Assembly: GCA_936450465.1 (NCBI GenBank)
Contig: OW388290.1
Span: 28,757,457 to 28,821,456, forward strand
DNA length: 64,000 nt
Direction: 5' to 3'
Source of the DNA: Gibbula magus
Taxonomy: Eukaryota; Mollusca; Gastropoda; Trochida; Trochidae
Shown: positions 1 to 11,584 of the stretch, in pieces
Position numbering within the stretch: the stretch's first letter is position 1
Layout: each line of letters begins with the position of its first letter
Position numbers and translations under genes: made by a program
Notes under the pieces: model-generated
The model's input: the letters and a program-made list of their open reading frames with translations, nothing else
The model's database searches: none
Told to the model about the DNA's origin: nothing

Positions 1-446
1 AATACATATGACAATAAATAGTGGTCATTTGCTTACATTGTGACGTAAAAATTTAACCATTATGATGTCACATCAATCTGAATCATGCGAAGTTATAAAA
101 CAAAGTGTAATAACATCGTAAATTTATTAAAAAGCAATATCTTCAACAGGTGAGAAATATGGGGGTAAATTAAGAATACTATACAATGTAACTTTTAAAA
201 ACAAATTATTAAATGAGTTTGGTACATATAGAAACATTCAAGTTTTATAAAACTGATATTACATGGGACACAATTTAGATATGGGTATATCTCGAGCTTT
301 CGCTCGGGCACACTTGTAAACATAGTATGATATAGACACTAATATAATATCCTCTATCTATTTTTCCATTAAAAAATTACTAGCATATTCCTAAACAGGG
401 TCGGGTGAATATTTCATCCCTCGATGACTTGTTTATTTCTCTTCAG

Positions 447-3400
447 AAAGTGACAGCAGCTCATACAGAAACTCGCCTACAGTCAGAATTTCTCTGACAA
501 TGAGAGATCAAATCCTCAAAAAGCTGCAAGAAAGAAATTCAAGAGAAGTTGAAAACTTCAACTATATTGAAAGTGCTGTACAGCGGGTAAGGTCAAATTG
601 TTTATCATATAAAGGAAAGGTCCCATTCTATTACCTTATCTGTTGGTATTACAGATGCGTCCATTGTGTTTCATAATATTTTATTTGGCTTTAATTGCGC
701 CCTCATACCATGTGTGCTGATTTCAGTTTAAATAATTTCGCTCAACTTGCATATTCATACCCAATCACCAAACATATATCATAATTACTAGTTTCCAATT
801 AAAATCGAGGAACATCATTATGCATGTGCAGAAACCAAAACTTTGTGTCCCATTTACATGCACAGTAGTTATATGATCTAGTAAACATTATTAACCTAAA
901 TTTGTTTGTTGTAAATAAGTTTCCAAAATTACGTTTGACTAATTAACACTCATCAATCACAGTGCATTGTGCAGTTTTGATCAGTAATCACTACTTACAA
1001 GTACCTTTATTGTCACTAAACTGGGTCGACTATCATTAAGATTGTACTTCCCAGCAGCAGTCAGTACTTCTTGATGAAATAACACCATTTATAAAGCTTG
1101 GCATATATGACCCCCAACAACACAAGGGATGCACCTTTAACAACATGATGTCTCATTCCTCATCCAACATTATCAGTCATTGCACCAGAGTGTCACAAGA
1201 GAAAAATAAATTTCAACAAATTGAAATCACTGAAGTATTGATGATACTTTAGGTTGCATCCTCCATCAATTATGTGTATTTTTGTGAGTTCTTGGATTGC
1301 CATTTGTATTTCATGACATGAATGTTTCAGAGCTCATGGTTGAAGAAGGGGGCGATGAAGTGGATGTTGAGTGGGCGTCGCCCCCAGTGGGTCGACTGTT
1401 CTTTCCAGCTTGAACAAGGACAGTCGGACACGGAGGAGGGATCTCTCACTGTACACTACCCCTTCAAGGGCAAACAGAGGGTGAGTACAGCAATACTCTT
1501 GTATGCAGCTATGATTGAAATATTTTGTGATAAACCGTCCAGATCCATCATTGTCTCATGCTAACCACAACTCACAACAAGCTGGTATTCAACCTTGCTA
1601 TCATAAGCAATGTTTCTTCCTCCTTGAAACAGTCTCTTTTACCTTTGGAAATAATATAGTTCACAGTGCTCGTAACAAATCAGGGATTCACAATGTTGAA
1701 CTATGATAAAGTCTGTCAATGGTGCTTGAGTTCATGAACAACACAATTTCGTATTTATCATGTACTGACTTGTAAAGTTTGATTGACAGTATAAATCATG
1801 CTTCGGTCATGCTTAGTATATCTCATGAACAACACTCAATGTAAGCTGTCATGAGAAAACAGAACGTATCCAGCATTCAGTCACATCCTTCTCCTCCATC
1901 ATCAATGATCTCAGCCACCATGAACCTAGAGAACCGACCCTTGGCTTTATACAAGTCGGACATCTCACCTCCCACATAATCCTTCTCCTGCAGCACACCC
2001 AGATTTGTATCCAGGACATTGTGTGTGTGAAGCTGACTGCAGATACCAAGGAAAGGTCGGCGTTTCTCATCCATACTCCAGAGACTCTCAAAGCTTTGCA
2101 GCCTTTCCTCCTGAAACCAGCATCAGAGTCTGACACCGAGGACTGGGTGAGTGACTGCTTTATTAATACTGAGCATGGTTGTGGTTAGTACATGCTGCTG
2201 GTAGCTGAAATACTGCCATGCTGAACAGTAACTCTCTGTAGTGGGTACCTGGTAGGATGTGAAAATGTTTATGATTTCTTATTGCCAAGTCCTTTACTGG
2301 CCATTCAGGCTGTATTTCTTCAAGGATGTTGAAAATGAAAGTTCAATAACCTATAGATTGTAGAAGAAGCAGCAATTAATGCATAGTTGTTCAGAACAAA
2401 GCATGTTTTGTTTTTCAAGTTTTTATTTCACACTTTTAAATGTCAAGTTTCAAACAAATAATCTGGTGGTAACCCGCTACACAGGAGGTCTTCAGTCCGT
2501 CTGTCCTTCCGCCCACTTGATATATATTCAAATTTAGTACATTTAACATCTATAATGCTTAAGCGGATGGACAACACAAGTTTATCGGTCATGCTCACTA
2601 TAGTCTTCCTCAATTTTTTAATAGATTATAATAACTTACAAAAATAATATTTTCACACCAGATGTCACTGCTGTGTACTGTTAATGCGTCATCATGGAAA
2701 CTGGCTAGCCCAGTTCCTGCAGGCTCAATCTGGTCCACGACTCAGAAAGGTGAAGTCTTTGTACACAGACCTGACAAACTCCATGTCAAGGGGCATGAGA
2801 TGTGAGTGTTCTCTCACTTCTGTCCTCAAGAAGCAAAATATTATCCATTATGTGTTTTTTTCTTAATCTTTGTTTCACCATTACTGAAGTGACTAGTATT
2901 GTAATATGTGCAGTGAATGAAAATTAACAGCCAGAAGCCAGTAACCAAGTATCTTTAATTTCATTTCTTAAGTTTTATTTAATTTTGTGCTTCCAATTGA
3001 CAAAGCAACACTTTTGGGCTAACTTCATTTCGAGTTTATTACTGTATTTAAATGACAAAGTTTAATATATAGATCATGATTTTCAATTTTCACTGATTTT
3101 GTTCAACTAAATGTTCACTTAACTTACACACGTAACATATTCTCTTTCAAGGGTGTGGATGCAGCATGGGGGGCACCTGCGCCTGATAGAGACATCCCCT
3201 TGTGGGGTGACCTGGGGGGTGGGGCACAACCATGCTGTGTGGACATACTCAGGAGGTTATGGTGGTGGGCTCTTCAAGGGTCAGTTGCTTTAACTTATAT
3301 CGTAAAGGGAATTGTGTTTTTTTAATTTTGCAGAATATATAAAGGATATTGACATTTTTCATCGAATACTATGTATATCTCATTGTGTGAAGTAGAAATG

Positions 3401-6400
3401 TATATTTTCACGAGTGGTGCAGTAAATATTATATTTCTACTTCACGAGATGAGATATACATGGTATTCGACGAGAAATGTCAAATGGTCAAATTATTAAA
3501 TTTAAGAAATTATGCACAGTTTGTAAGTGATGTTCATTTTATGAATGGATCAACCATGATCGCCTTGCTTTATAGTGGTCTTCTTATGACGTCATCCCAT
3601 TGTTTCAATGACGTCATATGATTGAAAGTGTTATTTCACAGAGTAGAATAACATGTTATTTCACTCAGTGAAAATACAGATTTTATTTTAACCAATAAAT
3701 GCTGTATTTCACCACTGAAAATTTAATAAAATGTTTAATATTGTTTGAAATAGTTTTGGTTATTAAGTGCTGTACCATACTGTCAGGGAACAAGAGATTT
3801 TGACTTTATGGTTCAGAATTCCCAACTTGTGTCATATTTCCACAGCCACATCGCACATGTCCAAGTTGGTGAACCTACAGACAGACAAGAGGACCATGTG
3901 TGTGTACGAGAACCAAAAGTGGTTTCCAGTCATCGGTTACGTCAGCAGGTTGGCACACCATGTTCTAAAATTGTTTTTAAGATAAATAATTATAAGTAAT
4001 AGAGTATTGATCGTCTTCATAAAAATAATAGTAAAGTCACCACGCAAAGAGGTCTCATATGACGATAGTCTGTTAGTTAACCAGCTACAGTGTTTTGGGG
4101 AAGCTATTTTGAATATCGATTACACCCAATAATGATTTGACTTACAAGTCTCCTCCCTCCAAAAGCTTGTTAGACAAGCTGTTGTCAAAATATTCTCTTC
4201 ACTCCTGCAGAGGTTTCCTGGCTGAGGGATACAGCTGGGGATCACACCAGGGCAACAAGACGGACACAAAGGAGGAGGTGGAACTCCCCTCCAGCAAGTG
4301 GACGTGGGTCAGCGACTGGCAGGTCGACTTTGACCTCAGTGGAGGCGTCAACAACGAGGGCTGGCAGTTCTCATCTCATTTTGATGGACCGTTCCGGCAG
4401 CACTGTGGGATGCGAGACAGCATCAGGAGGAGGAAGTGGAGAAGAAAGTGTCGTCTTGAGACTGTAGGACCCTGGGAGACGTGTGAGTCTGTTCCTCTGA
4501 GAGATGTGTCTGTGCAGATTGATCCAGTAGCCTCAGACACGGAACCTGTTGTGGTGTGGGCTGTTGGAACCAATGGGAATGTGCTGTCTAGGCATGGAGT
4601 CACGACTCGGTTTCCTTCGGTAAGTAAATATTCTTCTTCTTTCATGAATGGGAATCACTAATAACATGTGATTTGGACATAGCATAAACATTAGGTATTT
4701 TCAGAAATATTATTCATAGAGCTTTGTACCAACATTTCTGACTCCTTCTGATATCCTTCTGATATTTAGCAGGTCAGTTCATCAGATTTTGTAAGCAATT
4801 CTCTCAAGAAGGTGACTGAAATTAGTAACTGATCAATATTCACCTCATAATGGAATGATATTGAAGGATTGTGCATACAAGATCAGGAACAGTTGGGCAC
4901 TAATTAGCTTAGCAGATAAAGGATTTATCATTTTGTATGTTAGTTTTTCCTGTATGTATGTTAATTTATCCTTGTGTATGCTAGACACAGTGTAACTATT
5001 CCTATATACTCTGTGTCTGTGCAGGGAGAGAGCTGGATCCATGTGGCTACAGACCAGCCCTTCCGCGCGGTGTCAGTTGGCGGGTCCTACAGGGTGTGGG
5101 CGCTAGCACAGGACGGGTCAGCCTGGTTCAGACCGGGGCTCACTCAGTACCATATTGCAGGTATACTCCAGTCTTTCTTTCAAAAAACGATATACTGTGA
5201 AGTATTAATGTTGACTTTTGTCTAGGAAAGTATGTTAGAACATCATATAAATAAACTTGTACAATATCAGAGGGGTTATTGTTGATCAAATATCACTTGT
5301 TTTTTAATGTAGCTCAAGGAGAACAACTTTCTTTGTATGTTTCATTATCAAATTTCTTTTTTATAAATTTCTGAAAATGTCAGACTTTTACTGATACTTT
5401 GGATCTATTTAAACTGTAGATGTAAACTATATGGGGGTATATAGAGAATCCCTCCTAAAACACAAGGGAGAGAACCTAGTTATCATTCAAATTCATTCTT
5501 CATTTACATTTACATTTAAATATACAAAGTATGGTGACATCATAGCACTGTAACTCAGCTGGCTACCAGTAAAGTTCCGCATCCAGTACAAACTCGCAAC
5601 TCTTGCATACCGCCATATTGATGTATCACTGCCCCGCTATCTGTCGGATACGTTAACAACCTACCAGCCCAAGAGAACTCTTCGGTCATCCAGCCAAAAT
5701 CTTCTCACCATTCCAAAATGCAGTCTGAAATCCATGGGAGAGCGCTCATTTATATTCGCAGCAACATCTATTTGGAACTCCCTTCCTGATGTTTTTCGTG
5801 GTGTACCAACACTAGCACAATTCAAAAATGACTTGAAAACATATCTGTTTACTAAGGCTTTTTCACCTGAATGAACTGACTCAAAAATGTCCTTTTGTGT
5901 GTTTACCATCACTGCAGTGAGTGCTTTGAGTCCACAACGTGGAGCTTACAGCGCTATAAAAATACTATTTATTATTATCCCCCGCCACAAAGTGGAAGGG
6001 GGATATAGGTTTGAGCTCCGTCCGTCCGTCCGTGTTTCCGTCCGTCCGACGGGTTTCCTTCTGTCGGTCCGCTTCAAAGGATATAGCTTTTCTCAGACAT
6101 TGTTTAACATCAAATCAGTTGTGTAGCTTGAGGATATCGATACCTTAATGGAAAGAAAATGAGAAATGCACAAGTATTTCTTCTTGAATTATTGCCCTTG
6201 TTCTCATTTCTTGTGTCTGGAGGGGGATGTTGATGACTATGTCTTCATGTTATCATTAACATCATCACATATAATGTTATGGCATTATATCGTCACCTGT
6301 TTTTATGTTGGAGATAATTACTTGATGACGTAAAAGCATTATAATGTCACGTGGTATACAATGATGTAGTATTGTGCCAGATCTACTGTCAAAGCAATAT

Positions 6401-9400
6401 CTCATAGGATAAATGTTTGGTCACACAAAAGCGATACCTCCTGTGGACCACAATTTTGGGTGATAAATCGAGATATGTTAGTATTTTATAATCATGTCCC
6501 CATCATGTATTGTATTACAGGTACGAGTTGGATCCAGGTTGTGCCTCCTCCCCCGGCCGGTTGTCTCCTCAGACAGATCTCAGTGGGGAACACAGCTGTC
6601 TGGGCGGTGGATACCAAAGGTTGGGAGACCCTTTCATTCAATCTTGTTTATATTATTATCAATTCATGTAAACTGTTTTTTAAATGAAACTGCAAGAAAA
6701 AAGTTGAGCATAGTTCACACAGCTTAGTCAAAACCACAGGAACTCGATATTGTAATTAAAACGAAATTAAAACAGGTAAAAAAACTTACACCCTATATCA
6801 AATTGAGAAAAGAAGCATGGGCAGCCATATTGCCGATCTAAAGGTTCATTCAACATTAGGTCAAAATTTACTCTAAGAATTGCTGACATTCACAAATGAA
6901 CGCACGCACCTATCAAGTATAGATTTCTCCGCAAAACCTGGCTGATTTCCAACATATGTCATCCCTACGATAAGTTTAATAGCTCTTCAAACTCGAAAAT
7001 TGGCCACAAAAAACTCTCCACGTACTCCGCAGTCGATACCCATTCGAATGATCTGATTGGTTCGTTGAGCTGGTTTTGAAGTTCACATTTCAAAGTTTCC
7101 TTCTGATCAAATCTTGAATTCAAAGCAAGCTATTTTCAAAATAATTTCTCGTTCTCACCACGTTTTTTGTTAACGATACTTTATTTATAGTTCCACTCAA
7201 CAGACCAATCAGATCGTTCGACCCTTCTTCTTGTAGATAGTGTAATCGCAAGTACAATAATGATACATATGTTATGAATATTTAGTGACAATATCTGAAT
7301 TCAGCTAATCTGTGGTACCGTCAAGAGATCACAGAGACATTCCCAGAAGGAACAAGGTGGACATTCATCGCGAACTCTGTCAGATCTGTCTCTGTCGGAC
7401 CTCAGGATCAGGTATTTGTTTCTCTTTTTGACACAACACTGGACAGGGATTTAAAGATTTAATTACCCATAAGGTATTACAAAGCTTGTTTTTGACTTAT
7501 GCCTCATGTTTGGATGGTTTAATTTAATTTTTCAAGGAAAGGCGCTGTTGCACATTTTTGGCATTTTTTTTTTTAAATTTGCCATTTATTATTATCCCCC
7601 GCCACGAAGTGGAAGGGGGATATAGGTTTGAGCTCCGTCCGTCCGTCCGTCCGTCCGTCCGTCCGTCCGTCCGCTATAAGGGGACAGCTTTTCTCAGAAA
7701 CTATTTAAGATAGGACAACCAAATTTGGTGTGTGGCTTGATGGCATTAATACCTCGATGGAGTTCGAAAATAAGAACCATGTGATTATTTTTTCCGGAGT
7801 TATTGCCCTTGTTCCATATTTTTGGACTCTGTTCATGCTATCTCTAAAGGGGACAGCTTTTCTCAGAGACTACTTAAGATAGGATTACCCAATTTGGTGT
7901 GTGGCTTGAGGGCATAAGTACCTTGATGGAGTTCGAAAATGAGAAGCACACAATTAATCTTTTTCGGAGTTATTGCCCTTGTTCCATATATTTGAACTTT
8001 TTCAAGGTATCTCCAAAGGGGACAGCTTTTCTCAGAAACTATTTAAGACAGGTTAACCAAATTTGGTGTGTGGTTTAAGGGTATCAATACCTTGATGGAG
8101 GTCGAAAAAAAGAAGCATGTGATTATTTTTTCCAGAGTTATTCCCCTTGTTCCGCTTTTTCGACTCTGTTCCAAGTATCCAAGGATATAGCTTTTCTCAG
8201 ACATTGTTTAACATCAAATCAGTTGTATGGCTTGAGGATATTGTTACCTTAATGGAAAGAAAATGAAAAGCGCACAATTATTCCTTCTTGAATTATTGCC
8301 CTTGTTCTCATTTCTTGTGTCTGGCGGGGGATGTTGAAGACTATGTCTTCTTGTTAAAGTTCATACAATATGTTGTTACAATGGAGGGTAAAAAAAATAT
8401 CATTACACAACCCGATAAGCAGTATCCATAGAAAACGAGTATCCTTATTTGAAGAATTTGATGTGATGTATCAAGCAACAATTTTGTTGAACTTTTCATT
8501 GTGAGAGGTTTGTCTTATGTGATTTTGAGAGTTCAGACAGCAAGATGATTGACTATTCCGTCATGGTTCCATCACTTGGATCACTTGAACTACCTTCAAT
8601 CGGCCATTTTAATGCAAACACTTTAAAATGGCCACTTGAAGGGAAGTGGACTCGCATAACTTAACTGAACCATGTATACATATTCGTTTTAGAACTCTTT
8701 TTATTGATTCAGAAGTATGATTTAGCCATTGGTAACACTTAGTTACCTTTTTGTGAGAGCAATTTATTATACCCCCGCTACAAAGTAAGCGGGGGTATAT
8801 AGCGGACATTCCGTCCGTCTGTCCGTCCGGTCAATTTTCTCAAAAACCGTCAAACACAATAAAACTAAGTCCAAAAAGTGACGTTTCCATGGAAACGACA
8901 AAAAATTTAAATCTCAAAAAATTGAAAATTGTCTGTTGGAAGAACATGGTTAACAACTGTACAAAGTTTGGTTGATGTACCTTTGACGGTTTTTGAGAAA
9001 ATTGACCGGACGGACAGAATGACCGCTATATACCCCCGCTTACTTTGTAGCGGGGGTATACAAATTAGAAGTCAACCATGTCACTGTAAAATATACAGCA
9101 GGTGTTGTGTGTGTAGGTGTGGATTGTGACGGACTCCAACTTCATGAAGAACAAGCGAGGGCCTGGTGTGGTGTACCGGAGACTGGGTGTAAACTCGCTC
9201 TCTCCCTCTGGCAACAGCTGGGAGCTGGTTATTGGGGTACGTCCTTGTACTGTGATTTCTTAATGAAGTAATGGGCACCGTGCCATTTCATTAAATTGGT
9301 AATAGCAAATACTACAATATTCAGTTCATCTTTAGTCATTGCACAACCACAATTAGAGGGGGAATTTGTCACCCAATCATGCAGAAAAGAGGGAGGATCT

Positions 9401-9827
9401 ATTAAATCAGAGAGAATTAGTATTGCTTTCAAAGGTAGGGATGAAATCACAATGCATCCACACTTTTATCTTTTTATGAAAGATAATTAAATAATTTTAG
9501 TGTGAATTGACACTGAGTGCAATGTATAGCTAAGTGAAACACATCCTGGGTTTTTTATATTAAAAACTTCTCTTGTTATACGTTTCTGGAAGAAGACATC
9601 TGCTATTAATTATTAAACAATGACTCATATTTTGACTCTAGCTAAATTTGCTGGAACACCTGTGAAGAAGAACTAATGGCTACCAAAACATTCAAAATAT
9701 TTGAAGAATGTCAAGAGTTCTTATTAATTGCTTGATGTTTCAGAGTGGGTGGGAGCATTTGTCAGTGCGAGGATATTACGAACCAACAGCTCAGACTCCT
9801 GAACTTCCCAGCAAGGAGCCATTATGA
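447..9827 (+). CDS. TECPR1: TECPR1, tectonin beta-propeller repeat-containing protein 1 (C-terminal half, 12 exons)
   Basis: Exons 447-586, 1331-1480, 1994-2146, 2662-2801, 3152-3279, 3846-3948, 4211-4619, 5025-5160, 6521-6619, 7305-7411, 9117-9236 and 9744-9827 (stop TGA 9825). All have AG/GT borders and join in phase, giving 588 residues. Seen: a charged helix (1-46), a PH domain (about 47-147, with WLKKGAMKW and WVD...LEQ), tectonin blades (WSTTQKGEVFVH, WGVGHNHAVW), a dysferlin pair (VYENQKWFPVIGY, then GWQFSSHF at 321-328 and RRRKWRRKC at 343-351), then more tectonin blades to the end. This order matches vertebrate TECPR1, a protein of about 1,165 residues that tethers autophagosomes to lysosomes, binds ATG5-ATG12 and phosphoinositides, and recognises damaged lysosomes. 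The helix before the PH domain sits where the ATG5-binding region lies in vertebrates (inference). The N-terminal half is outside the window; 1-446 is intron. Confidence 0.93.
653..1136 (-). mobile_element. TTAA-type MITE, copy 1 (in TECPR1 intron)
   Basis: Read on the minus strand, this 484-bp segment starts AGGTGCATCC next to TTAA (1137-1140). It ends in the inverse of the same terminal sequence, decayed at 653. It aligns over its length with the element at 42716-44131 once the insert at 43137-44052 is left out, including the shared blocks near 740-860 and 1019-1120. TTAA flanks point to piggyBac- or Kolobok-type transposition; no coding capacity is seen. Confidence 0.7.
3349..3483. repeat. 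Foldback repeat in TECPR1 intron
   Basis: Two arms of about 55 bp (from TTGACATTTTTCATCGAATA, and its near-perfect reverse complement ending at 3483) face each other with a very short spacer. The DNA or pre-mRNA can fold into one long hairpin. It lies in the intron between the exons ending at 3279 and starting at 3846. Confidence 0.7.
5560..5945 (+). mobile_element. 5'-truncated LINE (CR1/L2 type) C-terminal fragment
   Basis: An open frame from 5560 to the stop at 5872-5874 (104 residues, no start codon) carries the C-terminal signature of CR1/L2-type reverse transcriptases: WLPVKFRIQYKLATLAYRHI, LPRYLSD, RTLRSSSQNLL, GERSFIFAATSIWNSLPD and FKNDLKTYLF. A short 3' tail with GCGCTATAAAAATA follows, typical of the L2/CR1 3' end. 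The insertion is dead on arrival, lying in the sense orientation in the TECPR1 intron 5161-6520. Confidence 0.82.
5974..6251. mobile_element. Pearl/Helentron-like short element, single core
   Basis: It has a hairpin head (CCCCCGCCACAAAGTGGAAGGGGG-like, about 5979-6002), a CCGTCCGT run, one core unit of about 150 bp and a terminal hairpin followed by a TTCATGTT tail. Core and ends match the last unit of the element at 7588-8355. It sits directly against the A/T-rich tail of the LINE fragment. Confidence 0.65.
6835..7240 (+). repeat. Interspersed repeat, copy 1 of a pair
   Basis: This segment is the reverse complement (with divergence) of 48660-49085. Shared landmarks are CATTCAACATTAGGTCA, AATGAACGCACG, TCTCCGCAAAAC and ACCAATCAGATCGTTCGA. 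It lies in a TECPR1 intron, just upstream of the exon at 7305. Confidence 0.65.
7588..8355. mobile_element. Pearl/Helentron-like element with four tandem cores
   Basis: The head hairpin CCCCCGCCACGAAGTGG...GGGGG (7596-7619) is followed by nine or so CCGT repeats. About four units of about 165 bp follow, starting near 7679, 7851, 8018 and 8180; the first three open with GGGGACAGCTTTTCTCAGA. The right end is GGGGGATGTTGAAGAC, a hairpin GAAGAC-TAT-GTCTTC, then TTGTT. The last unit is closest to the single-core element at 5974-6251. It lies in the TECPR1 intron 7412-9116. Confidence 0.72.
8768..9060. mobile_element. Foldback MITE with TATACCCCCGC ends
   Basis: The first 85 bp and last 85 bp are near-perfect reverse complements: TATACCCCCGCTACAAAGTA, a further inner hairpin, CCGTCCGTC and TCAATTTTCTCAAAAACCGT. 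There is no coding capacity. It ends 56 bp before the TECPR1 exon at 9117, so its hairpin may overlap the branch-point region (inference). Confidence 0.75.
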
Positions 9828-11290
9828 CAGAATACTACCTGCCTCACAACTCATCGTTCAAATAATGATAGGAACAGTGACATTAGCTAGGTGCAGGCTA
9901 ACAAAGAATATTACAAGATAATAGAGACACCTGCTTTCAGGCAAATAATATGTAAATAATGATATGAGTAATACCAAAGATTTAAGAATCTAGTAGAACA
10001 TAACTATTGTGTTGTCTCCTCTGCAACTGACATTCTACCAGGGGAAAGGTCTCCATCTAGTTAGTGCCAAATAAGCACAATAGTCAACAATGAAAATGTT
10101 AAGTTCTTTGAGAAGACATTTGTTACCTTTTTAGCAGATTGGTGTTTTAAATACTAAGTATTGTTGGACATTATGTTTTTAAAGTGATCATATGTCTTTC
10201 ATCAAATTACTTATAACTTTCACAAAAGTTATTTTGTGCAATGAAAATGTTTTATAAGGTGAAAGGGTTGATGGACTTATGAGTATCATGTTTTAAAAAC
10301 AGAGCTTTGTAGCTTTCTCTAAGGTTGAAAACTAACTGAATAACTGGTTTTAAGGCATTGTCGTCTCTAGTATGGTTAGGACAGTCACCAAATTAACAAG
10401 TTTTTATAACCGAAATTGATCAAAATGTACCAACTTTAGTCCCCCCTCTCCCTAGGTGCAAGGCACCTCCCATAAACTATGTTGTGAAGCATTGGTTCAC
10501 ATTCCAATATCATATTTTGCCATTGAAAATCTTGAAGGTTTCAAGATATATGTATATATTTAAATATAAATCATGTGTAATTTTCAAAACTTATTAAGTT
10601 TCTGTTAATAACTTTGATAATCCAGTATCAATGAACTATACGTGTCATATCTAATGTAACTCATACTTTGTTTAAGAAGATCGTTGTCCTTGAAATCACT
10701 AAAATCAATCGTAAATAATAAAATATCAATATATCTTTTTTGTTTTCAATTCAATTCAGTTTCTCACAATTATGCTGTTGTCCCTGCATTGTGTGATACT
10801 GGCAAATGTTTACATCAATGAATGTGAATGTAAATCAAATTTTTATTTATATAATGGACAAAGATGTCAAAGGCAATGTTACTTTCTATCATGAGAGTCA
10901 GGTTTATTTCATTGAAGTTAGCAATAATGAATGTCATTGGTTATTTAAATGGCATATGAAGTAACACTATGATTCATATATTTCACCATCTTGATATAGT
11001 CTTTCATTCCACTGTGATAATACTTTTTGATTCTTATTTCGTCATCAGATTTTGTTGTTATTTTTCAAAGCTTCTTTCAAAAGTATATTGCATAATCAAT
11101 TTACTGCAACAGATTTTCATTCATCATGCATTTCATCAGAATGGTCTGAATATATTATGAAACAAATGAGCTATATTAATTCAAGATTTTGTTTCTGTAT
11201 ACGTACTTATATCTTTAATCAATCTGTAACCATTTTTATGTGAATGTTATTTTAAATGTCAGTTAATAAAAATTCTCATCAAAACACTTT
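9828..11290 (+). other. TECPR1 3' untranslated region
   Basis: There is no splice signal or repeat family I recognise after the stop at 9827. Polyadenylation signals AATAAA stand at 10717 and 11265. The second would end the transcript near 11,285, about 300 bp from the CEP20 stop on the other strand. Confidence 0.55.
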
Positions 11291-11584
11291 AGTTTTCTGT
11301 GTATGTTTCAGTCTGTGTGTATGATTCACTTTGCAAGAGTCCAATACTGCACATAAAACATTAAAATATTTGTATAAAAAAAAGATATATTTCAAGATAA
11401 TAAATATGTTACAGTAATCACAGAATGACAAAGACGCTTCGGATTAAATGACAAATTCTTGATGGCATTTCTAATATTAGGACAGGACATCAGACATTTT
11501 GAACATCGTCTCATGGAATCAAGCCATGAATGTACGTCTTTCCTCCACAGATCTGATAGTCTTTTAACGAATGTAATCTTCATG

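Noticed and set aside
1849..2136. 95-codon minus-strand frame over a TECPR1 exon
   Set aside because: It is the shadow of exon 1994-2146, whose plus-strand translation fits the PH domain and splices in phase.
10969..11243. Two overlapping 63-codon frames in the TECPR1 3' UTR
   Set aside because: They are A/T-rich, hydrophobic chance frames with no homology or start context.
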